Assembly: GCA_003164475.1 (NCBI GenBank)
Contig: PLTL01000191.1
Location: 1-18,616, forward strand
Reading direction: 5' to 3'
DNA: 18,616 bases
Origin: Candidatus Dormiibacterota bacterium
GTDB lineage: Bacteria; Chloroflexota; Dormibacteria; UBA8260; Bog-877
In this document: piece by piece, positions 1 to 6,121 of the stretch
Layout of the letters: every line of letters starts with the position of its first letter
Numbering within the stretch: the stretch's first letter is position 1
The notes under the pieces: generated by a model
Database searches by the model: none
Told to the model about the DNA's origin: nothing
The model's input: only the letters and a program-made list of their open reading frames with translations
Program-made: the position numbers and the translations under genes

Positions 1-35
1 TGGCGCTGGTCGAGGAGCTGGTGGGCTTTCTCTAG
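1..35 (+). CDS. C-terminal end of an unidentified protein (partial)
   Basis: The frame beginning at base 3 reads ALVEELVGFL and stops at TAG (33-35). Only about ten residues are inside the window, so no family can be named. A + strand gene ending here would converge on the epimerase gene that ends at 102, and a hairpin lies between the two stops, which is a normal arrangement. The short open frame could also be chance. Confidence 0.3.
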   Translation, partial: ALVEELVGFL

Positions 36-45
36 GAGTCTCCGG

Positions 46-67
46 CCGGGAGGTGGCGCCCTCCGGG
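46..67. terminator. Hairpin between convergent gene ends
   Basis: The arms CCGGGAGG (46-53) and CCTCCGGG (60-67) pair over 8 bp with one G-G mismatch and a 6-base loop. The hairpin lies between the stop at 33-35 (+) and the stop at 102-104 (-). No T-tract follows, so termination is inferred from position and stem only. Confidence 0.35.
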
Positions 68-101
68 GGCCTGGCAGCTGAGGGGGGTGGACCTACCGCG
101 C

Positions 102-1127
102 TCAGATCGCCCCCCTGGCGATCGCCTGTTCGATCCAGGGAATGACCCCATCCAGCATCGCATCCAGCGAGGTCGTGGCCTCGAAGCCCAGCACCAGCTT
201 GGCCTTCTCGGTGGAGGGGACTCTCCGCTGGACGTCGTGCTCAAAGGGATCGTCGGAGACATAGCGGAACGGCACGTCGGCTCCACGCACCCGGTGCCAG
301 ATCTTTTCGGCCAGCTCCAGCACGGTGGTGGAGGTCGCCGTGGAGAGGTTGAAGTCCTCGTTGAGCGCGGCTGGGTGCTCCATCGCCGTCACGATGCCGC
401 GTGCAAGGTCCCCCCCGTAGGTGTAGTGGCGGATCTGCTCACCATCGCCCAAGATGTGCAGAGGATCCTGACCGCGCAGCACCTTCTGCACGAGGTCGGG
501 GACCACGTGGCTCATCGCGAGCTTGACGTTGCCGCTCATGACTTCGACGTCGCCGAGAGCCCGAACCTCGCCGACTCCCACGCAGTTGAAGGGCCGGATG
601 ATGGTGTATGGGAGTCGATGCTGCTCCCACGCCGCGTGGGCGAAGTACTCGACGGCGAGCTTCTGGAAGCCGTATGACGAGAGCGGGGGTGCGCAGTGGC
701 GCTCGTCACCCTCCCTGGACGGCCACGTCGTGGTGGACTCGTAGACCATCGACGAGCTGAGGTAGGTCACCTTCTGGAGCGTCCCGCTCCGGTGGGCGTC
801 GATGGCAGCGTCACAGGAAGCGGCGATGATGCGCTCGTTGGTCGCCAGCAGGTCGTAGGCATAGGCGTGGAAGTAGGAGATGCCCCCGATCATTGCGGCG
901 CCGGCGATGAAATGGTCGCAGCCGCCGAGGAGCCTCGTGAGGAGATGAACGTCGCGGGCGTCGCCCTCGACGAGCCGGTACGAGGGGTGACTGTCATACG
1001 ACTTCCGCACCGCACCGTACTTGGAGAGGTTGTCGAGGCCGACGACCTCATGCCCGCGGCGGAGGAGCTCCTCGACCACGTAACCGCCGATGAAGCCGGC
1101 GGATCCGGTGACCAGCACCCTGCCCAT
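102..1127 (-). CDS. NAD-dependent epimerase/dehydratase (extended SDR)
   Basis: A 341-residue extended short-chain dehydrogenase, the class that epimerises or dehydrates nucleotide sugars in the cytoplasm. The Rossmann glycine motif GSAGFIGG is at residues 8-15, acidic D32-N33 follows beta-2 as in NAD users, serines sit at 124-126, and the catalytic pair is Y152 and K156 (YGFQK). Length is normal for the family. Start: ATG at 1127 has GGGG five bases upstream; GTG at 1130 would add one residue. The gene is divergent from the nucleotide-sugar dehydrogenase at 1280, so the two may act on one UDP-sugar or uronic acid. A stretch near 77-100 (AAMIGGISYFHAYAYDLL) departs from GalE and RmlB, so substrate and reaction cannot be assigned. 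Family confidence is high, substrate unknown. Confidence 0.88.
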   Translation of the reverse strand: MGRVLVTGSAGFIGGYVVEELLRRGHEVVGLDNLSKYGAVRKSYDSHPSYRLVEGDARDVHLLTRLLGGCDHFIAGAAMIGGISYFHAYAYDLLATNERIIAASCDAAIDAHRSGTLQKVTYLSSSMVYESTTTWPSREGDERHCAPPLSSYGFQKLAVEYFAHAAWEQHRLPYTIIRPFNCVGVGEVRALGDVEVMSGNVKLAMSHVVPDLVQKVLRGQDPLHILGDGEQIRHYTYGGDLARGIVTAMEHPAALNEDFNLSTATSTTVLELAEKIWHRVRGADVPFRYVSDDPFEHDVQRRVPSTEKAKLVLGFEATTSLDAMLDGVIPWIEQAIARGAI

Positions 1128-1199
1128 CACATCCCCACTGGTGCCGGCTGGGCGCCGGCGGGCCGATCTTGGGCTCGTCCCGGATGCTACCAGAGTGCC

Positions 1200-1229
1200 A
1201 TGTCACGATCCCGGGATCGCCCGTATACT
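1200..1229 (+). promoter_or_regulatory. Candidate sigma-70-type promoter for the dehydrogenase-GT2 pair
   Basis: TATACT at 1224-1229 is a good -10 match. ATGTCA at 1200-1205 matches the -35 consensus at 4 of 6 positions with an 18-bp spacer. Transcription would start near 1236, about 44 bases before the preferred start codon at 1280. The spacer holds a perfect palindrome (separate entry). Confidence 0.4.
1206..1219. promoter_or_regulatory. Perfect 14-bp palindrome inside promoter spacer (candidate operator)
   Basis: CGATCCCGGGATCG is a perfect 14-bp dyad lying between the candidate -35 and -10 boxes, in the gap between divergent genes. A dimeric regulator bound here would block RNA polymerase on the + strand. 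It is too short, with no loop, to be an RNA terminator. No second copy was noticed in the window, and the regulator is unknown. Confidence 0.35.
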
Positions 1230-1266
1230 CCGGGCCGAGGCACCCGGGGGCCGTTCCGGACGACAT

Positions 1267-1271
1267 GGAGG
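1267..1271 (+). promoter_or_regulatory. Ribosome binding site that favours the TTG start at 1280
   Basis: GGAGG at 1267-1271 stands 8 bases before TTG at 1280. The alternative ATG at 1265 overlaps this site and has no convincing site of its own, so TTG is the better start. Confidence 0.5.
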
Positions 1272-1279
1272 TCCAACCG

Positions 1280-2473
1280 TTGGCTTTCGAACGTGACCTG
1301 GTCATCTTCGGCGGATGCGGCCACGTGGGGCTCCCCCTGGGCATCGCGTTTGCGAGCCGCGGCCGGACGGTGGCCCTCTACGACGTCGATGCGACCGCAG
1401 TGGATCTGGTCAACGAGGGCCGGATGCCGTTTCTGGAACAGGGCGCAGACGATCTGCTGCCCGCGATGCAGGCGAGCGGGCGCCTCGTGGCGACGACGGA
1501 TCCCGACATCATCGGCACTGCCGCGGCTGTCGTGGTCGTGGTCGGCACACCGGTGAATCGCCATCTCAGCCCGGACATCGGCGCGGTGATGAGGGCTCTG
1601 GATCCCGACATCGAGCATTTCGTGGAGGGCCAGCTCCTGGTGCTCCGCAGCACCGTCTACCCAGGGGTCACGGCGATGATCGATCGCCGGTTGCGGGAGC
1701 TCGGCAAGGACGTCCACGTCGCCTTCTGTCCGGAGCGCATTGCCGAGGGACACGCGTTGGAGGAGTTGAGCTCACTCCCCCAGATCGTGTCGGGGTGTGA
1801 CGAGGTCGCCGTCGAGAGCGCCACCACCCTCTTCCGCAGCCTTACCGACGACATCATCCAGCTCGCGCCGGAGGAGGCGGAGCTGGCCAAGCTCTTCACC
1901 AACACCTGGCGGTACATCAAGTTTGCGACCGCCAATCAGCTCTTCATGATCGCCAACGACTGCGGCCTCGACTTTGAGCGCATCCGTGGTGCGATCACCC
2001 ACGGGTACCCGCGAGCGGCAGACATGCCCGGCCCGGGGTTCGCGGCTGGGCCGTGCCTCTTCAAGGACACGATGCAGATCGCGGCCTTCAATGTGAACCG
2101 TTTCACCCTCGGTCACGCAAGCGTGATGATCAACGAGGGACTACCCCTCTACGTGGTGAGCCAGCTCGAGCATCGGTATGACCTGTCGACCATGACGGTG
2201 GGCATCCTGGGCATGGCCTTCAAGGGCGGCTCGGACGACGTGCGATCGAGCCTCAGCTACAAGCTCAAGCGCATCCTCGCGCTCAAGGCTCGGAGGGTGC
2301 TGTGCACCGACCCTCGCGTCACGTCGGACACCGATCTCGTCCCCCTCAGCACAGTGGTCGCGGAGGCCGAGCTGGTCATCATCGCCGCTCCGCACAAGGA
2401 ATATCGGGGACTGGAGCTTAACGTGCCCGCCGTGGACCTCTTCAACCTCCTCGGGAAGGGTGTCGTCGTCTGA
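1280..2473 (+). CDS. UDP-glucose/GDP-mannose-type nucleotide sugar dehydrogenase
   Basis: Oxidises a nucleotide-hexose to the uronic acid with two NAD+. From the TTG start the protein has 397 residues. The N-terminal NAD domain starts with FGGCGHVG (10-17). The family motifs RSTVYPGVT, CPERIAEG and KLFTNTWRY follow. The catalytic cysteine is C259 in AAGPCLFKDT, and the C-terminal UDP-binding domain contains LGMAFKGGSDDVR. All signature blocks are present, so it should be active. ATG at 1265 adds five residues, while longer in-frame extensions to 1169 have no conserved sequence. Its stop TGA overlaps the ATG of the following GT2 (TGATG), indicating translational coupling. UDP-glucose, UDP-GlcNAc or UDP-ManNAc could be the substrate; sequence alone does not decide. 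A dehydrogenase paired with an epimerase is typical of uronic-acid-containing polysaccharides. Confidence 0.9.
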   Translation: MAFERDLVIFGGCGHVGLPLGIAFASRGRTVALYDVDATAVDLVNEGRMPFLEQGADDLLPAMQASGRLVATTDPDIIGTAAAVVVVVGTPVNRHLSPDIGAVMRALDPDIEHFVEGQLLVLRSTVYPGVTAMIDRRLRELGKDVHVAFCPERIAEGHALEELSSLPQIVSGCDEVAVESATTLFRSLTDDIIQLAPEEAELAKLFTNTWRYIKFATANQLFMIANDCGLDFERIRGAITHGYPRAADMPGPGFAAGPCLFKDTMQIAAFNVNRFTLGHASVMINEGLPLYVVSQLEHRYDLSTMTVGILGMAFKGGSDDVRSSLSYKLKRILALKARRVLCTDPRVTSDTDLVPLSTVVAEAELVIIAAPHKEYRGLELNVPAVDLFNLLGKGVVV

Positions 2474-3225
2474 TGCCCCGGGTCTCCATCGTGGTCCCGG
2501 TGTACAACGAGGGAGGACGGATCGCCGCCTTTCTGGACCGCCTCTTCGAGGCGGTGACCCTGCCCTGTGAGGTCCTGGCCGTCTACGACCGCCCCACCGA
2601 CACCACCGTGGCCCCGCTGGAGTCGTACCGGGAAAGCGAGCCGCGCCTGCGTCCGGTGCTCAACACGTACGGCCCGGGCCCGGCCGCTGCACTTCACTTC
2701 GGCATCGACAGTGCCGAGAGCGGCGTGGTGGTCGTGACCATGGCGGACGGCAGCGACGATCCCCTCCAGATCGACCAGCTCGCCCTGCTCGTGGAGGGAG
2801 GGGCCGCAGTGGCCGCGGCCTCGCGCTACATGCCAGGTGGCCGCCAACTCGGTGGCCCCTGGCTGAAGGGCGCCATGTCGTCGCTCGCCGGGAGGTCCCT
2901 GCAGCTTCTGGGACGGGTGGGGACGCAGGATGCGACCAATTCGTTCAAGGCATACTCCCGCGACTTCGTCCTGCAGGTCGGGATCGAGTCCGACGCCGGC
3001 TTCACCCTGGGAATCGAGATGGTCGCCAAGGCGAAGGGCCGGGGCCTGAGGGTTGCCGAGATCCCGACGGTGTGGCGCGATCGCACCGAGGGGACGTCCC
3101 ATTTCCGCATCTCGAGGTGGCTGGGACGCTACCTGCACTGGTACCTCCTAGCTCTGAGACCCACGCGCAGGCGCTCGAGAGAGCCCCACGACCTCCCCTA
3201 CGGTGGGGGCGCCCCTCGCCCGTAG
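2473..3225 (+). CDS. Family 2 glycosyltransferase
   Basis: A 250-residue GT2 with an N-terminal GT-A fold: VSIVVPVYNE at 4-13, the nucleotide-binding region to about residue 45, and an acidic block ADGSDDP at 91-97 where DXD-type enzymes bind metal and sugar nucleotide. TNSFKAYSRDF near 155-166 is the conserved acceptor-side block. No transmembrane segment is obvious, so it is probably membrane-peripheral, like dolichol-phosphate-mannose synthase relatives. The start ATG overlaps the dehydrogenase stop by one base, so it probably uses the sugar made by that enzyme or acts in the same pathway. The C-terminal tail is Arg/Pro-rich, and its last codons lie inside a 12-bp inverted repeat. Donor and acceptor are unknown. 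Confidence 0.87.
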   Translation: MPRVSIVVPVYNEGGRIAAFLDRLFEAVTLPCEVLAVYDRPTDTTVAPLESYRESEPRLRPVLNTYGPGPAAALHFGIDSAESGVVVVTMADGSDDPLQIDQLALLVEGGAAVAAASRYMPGGRQLGGPWLKGAMSSLAGRSLQLLGRVGTQDATNSFKAYSRDFVLQVGIESDAGFTLGIEMVAKAKGRGLRVAEIPTVWRDRTEGTSHFRISRWLGRYLHWYLLALRPTRRRSREPHDLPYGGGAPRP

Positions 3226-3231
3226 GGGAGG
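3192..3231 (+). terminator. Strong hairpin containing the GT2 stop codon
   Basis: Perfect 12-bp arms, CCTCCCCTACGG (3192-3203) and CCGTAGGGGAGG (3220-3231), flank a 16-base loop that itself contains the palindrome GGGGCGCCCC (3206-3215). The TAG stop (3223-3225) is in the right arm. There is no T-tract, so this could be a terminator, an mRNA-end stabiliser or an attenuator before the gene at 3268. Confidence 0.55.
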
Positions 3232-3267
3232 GGCGCGCATGCCCCGGATTTGTGGTTACCTGAACCG

Positions 3268-4473
3268 ATGCGGTGGAAGGTCGTCGCCGTGGTGCTCGTG
3301 CCCGTCCTCCTCGTCGGGGGAGGCGCGACCCTTATCCTCCTGAGGCTCTCCGGTGGCGCGATCTCCGGGCATGGGGCGACCTCGACGATCCCCGTGGCTC
3401 GGTCCGTGCCCACCATCACCGCCCCCGCATCCGTCCCGACGCCCTCCGCCACCTCGACCGGGACGCCGAGTCCCGCCCCCGGCGCTGCCGTCCCGGATGC
3501 GTGCACCGGAGGCCAGCTAGACATGGTGGTCGGTGCCGCCACCTCCGCCTCGGGCGGCCAGAAAGGCGTCACCGCCCTCATCGGTAACCACGGCGGAGCT
3601 TCGTGCGACCTGAGCGGGACGCTTCGAGCCCAGCTCCTCAGCGCCGGGGGGGCCCCGCTTCCCACCGCGGGGGGGACGGCCCTGACCGGGCAGGCGTGGC
3701 TGGTACCGGACCGGGTCGCCCTCGACGCCTGGGATCCCCAGCCGGGTGAGGCCACCGTGCTGGTCTCCTGGCACACGGGGGAAAGCGCGCCGGGAGTCTG
3801 CTCCGGTTCCGCCCCGGCAGCCGGTGAGCTGAGCCTGACAGTCCCCGGGGGTGGGAGTGTGGTTGCGCCCGTCAGCCCCACCCCCTCCCTTCCTCAGGGG
3901 ATGGCCCCCTGCCAGGGCACCGTCCAGCTCGGCGCGATCACCTCCGTCGCCTCCGCCGCCACCTTCACCACCGATGCGGAGGATGCAGCCGACTCCGAGA
4001 TCGAGGAGGAGGAGGGGGTGACCGTGACCACCAGCTGCACCCCGAGCGTCGGGCAGAGCTGTCTGAGGTCGAGCGGTGAGACCCTCGGCACCGCCGCCGC
4101 TTACTTCGAGTACCAGCTGTACGGCACGGGTGGGGGAGCGGTCTGCTACGCCTACGTGTACCAGGACGCGGCCGGCTGGCACCCTCTGGACGTGCTCTGC
4201 ACCCAGGCCCTCGCACCCGCCGATGGTGGCACGGTGACGATCTCGGTCCCTGGCGGGACCTGCGCCGATGTGCATTCGGCGGCGGGTCACGCCTCGAGCG
4301 TCGTCTCCTGCGTGAGCCCCAGCGCCCAGACGGCGTACGGGGTCGGCCAGGGACCCGTCTATGTCGCCGAGACCGACCCAACCTCCGGCCTCGGCATGGG
4401 CACGCTCTGGTGGTACCTCACCGGCCTCGACGGCTGGGTGGCGCAGGACGACGTCGCGTCGCCCGGCGGCTGA
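3268..4473 (+). CDS. Membrane-anchored DUF4232 protein with SH3-like C-terminus
   Basis: Function unknown; predicted to be outside the membrane. From ATG 3268 it has 401 residues. A hydrophobic segment (about 5-24) after a short basic N-terminus is a signal anchor without a lipobox. A Ser/Thr/Pro/Ala-rich linker (about 35-76) follows. Residues 79-215 fit DUF4232: C79, an NHGGASCDLSG block with C113, C178 and C215, and PGEATVLVSW. Next is a strongly acidic stretch (DAEDAADSEIEEEE, 236-249). The last part has six further cysteines (257-348), and GTCADVH, GQGPVYV and GLDGWVAQDDV suggest a bacterial SH3-like fold. An in-frame TTG at 3250 is an alternative start; neither start has a good ribosome site. 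It lies between two hairpins and is probably its own transcription unit. A cell-wall or ligand-binding role is inference. Confidence 0.75.
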   Translation: MRWKVVAVVLVPVLLVGGGATLILLRLSGGAISGHGATSTIPVARSVPTITAPASVPTPSATSTGTPSPAPGAAVPDACTGGQLDMVVGAATSASGGQKGVTALIGNHGGASCDLSGTLRAQLLSAGGAPLPTAGGTALTGQAWLVPDRVALDAWDPQPGEATVLVSWHTGESAPGVCSGSAPAAGELSLTVPGGGSVVAPVSPTPSLPQGMAPCQGTVQLGAITSVASAATFTTDAEDAADSEIEEEEGVTVTTSCTPSVGQSCLRSSGETLGTAAAYFEYQLYGTGGGAVCYAYVYQDAAGWHPLDVLCTQALAPADGGTVTISVPGGTCADVHSAAGHASSVVSCVSPSAQTAYGVGQGPVYVAETDPTSGLGMGTLWWYLTGLDGWVAQDDVASPGG

Positions 4474-4480
4474 TCCCGCT

Positions 4481-4503
4481 CGCCGCGCATGGCACGCGCG
4501 GCG
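4481..4503. terminator. Hairpin between convergent genes
   Basis: The perfect 8-bp arms CGCCGCGC (4481-4488) and GCGCGGCG (4496-4503) with a 7-base loop lie in the 43-base gap between the stop at 4473 (+) and the stop at 4517 (-). The symmetry and position fit a bidirectional terminator, although no T-tract follows. Confidence 0.55.
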
Positions 4504-4516
4504 GGGACGGCGCGGG

Positions 4517-5266
4517 TCAGCGCGGCGCGGCTGCCCTGTGACGGCGCTCTCGGCGGCGCGTCCCGGAGGCCCGCCAGCAGACCTCGACGCTGCGCTGGAT
4601 GTATTCGAGCGACCGGCGCACGCTGATCGATGAGGACTCCCGCGTGTACCGGGTGGGGATCGCCACCTCCTGGATCCGGTAGCCGCCCAGCACCGCCGCC
4701 ACCAAGATCTCGGTGTCGAAGACGAAGCCGTCGGAATACGACTCAAAGGGGACCGATTCCAGGAAGCGTCGGCTGTACGCCTTCATCCCAGAGTGCATCT
4801 CGGTGAAGTGAGTGCCCAGCAGCAGATTCTCGGCGACGGTGCTGAAGCGGTTGCCCCAGTAGCGGTAGAGGGGCATCCCCCCGGCCCTCGGATCGCCGGC
4901 ACACGCGAAGCGCGAGCCGAAGGTGAAGTCGGCCACCCCGGCCACGATGGGAGCGATCAAGGCGGGCACAGCCGACGGGTCGTATTGGTAGTCGGGGTGG
5001 AGCAGGACGATCACGGTGGCGCCGAGCTCAAGGGCCTCCCGGTAGCAGGTCTTCTGGTTGGCACCGTAGCCACGGTTGCGATCGTGGACGCGGACGTCGA
5101 TGCCCAGCCGGTGAGCGATATCGACCGTGCCGTCGGGGGAGGCGTCGTCCACCAGAAGGAGGTGGTCGGCGGTTCCGGCAGGCAGGGCGCCGACCGTCCG
5201 CTCCAGGGTGCCCTCCGCGTTGTAAGCGGGCAGCGTGACGACGGTGAAGTGGCTGGCCGGTCCCAT
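4517..5266 (-). CDS. Family 2 glycosyltransferase, dolichyl-phosphate mannose synthase-like
   Basis: A 249-residue GT2. TVVTLPAYNAEGTL at 8-21 opens the GT-A fold, LLVDDASPDGT at 37-47 binds the nucleotide, RNRGYGANQKT (63-73) matches the polyprenyl-phosphate glycosyltransferase block, and HPDYQYDP (90-97) replaces the usual DADLQHPP acidic site while keeping D92. MHSGMKAYSRRF and a late positively charged tail follow. There are no membrane helices, as in the soluble members of this group. The likely role is transfer of a sugar from a nucleotide to polyprenyl phosphate or to a growing glycan on the inner face of the membrane. The ATG at 5266 lies just downstream of a candidate promoter (5278-5305), so it appears to be transcribed alone and to converge on the DUF4232 gene. 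Substrate not determined. Confidence 0.87.
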   Translation of the reverse strand: MGPASHFTVVTLPAYNAEGTLERTVGALPAGTADHLLLVDDASPDGTVDIAHRLGIDVRVHDRNRGYGANQKTCYREALELGATVIVLLHPDYQYDPSAVPALIAPIVAGVADFTFGSRFACAGDPRAGGMPLYRYWGNRFSTVAENLLLGTHFTEMHSGMKAYSRRFLESVPFESYSDGFVFDTEILVAAVLGGYRIQEVAIPTRYTRESSSISVRRSLEYIQRSVEVCWRASGTRRRERRHRAAAPR

Positions 5267-5277
5267 CAGGACTTTCG

Positions 5278-5305
5278 ATCATACCCGCCGGTCGGGCTGT
5301 CTCAG
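5278..5305 (-). promoter_or_regulatory. Candidate promoter giving a nearly leaderless GT2 mRNA
   Basis: On the minus strand CTGAGA (5305-5300, 4 of 6 to the -35 consensus), a 16-bp spacer and TATGAT (5283-5278, 5 of 6 to -10) precede the GT2 ATG at 5266. A start site near 5271 would leave about five untranslated bases. The spacer contains the near-palindrome CCCGACCGGCGGG (5296-5284). Confidence 0.45.
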
Positions 5306-5338
5306 GGACCGCGCCCCGCGCCGCCTCCGATGCCTCCC

Positions 5339-6121
5339 TCAGGCCATCTCGGTGATGGACCGGCTCTGCCTCTCCGCCTCGACATCGACCCGGGTCGCCG
5401 AGAGGTACCCGACGATGCAGACGATCAGGACGGTCAGGCTGACACTGACCGTCCCACGGCCCCAAGCCAGGCCGCCGAGAGCGTGGGGGACCCCCATCCA
5501 GTCGGCGAAGGAGGCACCCAGCGGCCGGGTGATGATGTAGGCGAACCAGAAGGCCGTCACCGCGTTCAGATGGGCGAAGCGGTGAGCGATCGCGGGCACG
5601 GCGATGACCACCGCGAAGAAGATCCCCGACGCGAGGAAACCGAGGTGAAGTGTGTACGCCGTGAGGTCGCCGGCCGCGGTGCCGAGGGCGAACGTTGCAC
5701 ACACCGTGGCCCAGTAGAAGAGCTCGCGGCGCGGGGTGGTGATGTGATGGATCGAGAGCGTCCGCTCGGTGACATACCACACGATGAAGATGGCGGTCAG
5801 GGCGACGGCGAAGCCCACCGTCGACACCGCGTACGGCACCCCCAGCTGGATGTGCAGGGCGTCAGCGACCATGGTGCCGAAGATGGCGACCATGACCACC
5901 GCCAGCCAGTACATCCAGGCGATGTAGCGGCGGACCCATAGCTGGAGGACCAGGGCGATGGCGAAGGCGACGGCCCCGAGGCCCACGGCGAGATACGGAT
6001 CGATCGCGCGAACGGTGAAGTCCGATGTCGCCTCGCCCATGGCGGTGGTCAGAACCTTCAGGATCCAGAAGTAGGCCGTGATCTCCGGAACCTTCCTCAT
6101 GGAGCTGGAGGCCCGGCTCAT
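5339..6121 (-). CDS. COG4705-type multi-pass membrane protein
   Basis: A 260-residue integral membrane protein with about eight hydrophobic segments and a short soluble tail (from about 243). The opening KVPEITAYFWILK with TTAMGE matches what I recall of COG4705, an uncharacterised membrane-anchored family. The motif W-x9-G-x4-D occurs four times with exact spacing: W19/G29/D34, W72/G82/D87, W137/G147/D152 and W192/G202/D207. The 118-120 residue offset between repeats 1 and 3 and between 2 and 4 shows that the protein is a duplicated four-helix unit. The ATG at 6121 overlaps the upstream methyltransferase stop as ATGA, which fixes the start and implies coupled translation; ATG 6100 is an alternative. 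Open frame further upstream (to 6961) is only the shadow of the methyltransferase. Transport or a membrane-embedded enzyme is possible; function is unknown. Confidence 0.8.
   Translation of the reverse strand: MSRASSSMRKVPEITAYFWILKVLTTAMGEATSDFTVRAIDPYLAVGLGAVAFAIALVLQLWVRRYIAWMYWLAVVMVAIFGTMVADALHIQLGVPYAVSTVGFAVALTAIFIVWYVTERTLSIHHITTPRRELFYWATVCATFALGTAAGDLTAYTLHLGFLASGIFFAVVIAVPAIAHRFAHLNAVTAFWFAYIITRPLGASFADWMGVPHALGGLAWGRGTVSVSLTVLIVCIVGYLSATRVDVEAERQSRSITEMA

Noticed and set aside
1169..1279. Extended N-terminus of the nucleotide sugar dehydrogenase
   Set aside because: It covers the predicted promoter and palindrome, lacks conservation before the Rossmann strand, and a GGAGG site points to TTG 1280.
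4793..5941. A 382-codon + strand open frame opposite the GT2 and membrane protein
   Set aside because: It spans two good minus-strand genes and has a composition typical of antisense frames in GC-rich coding DNA.
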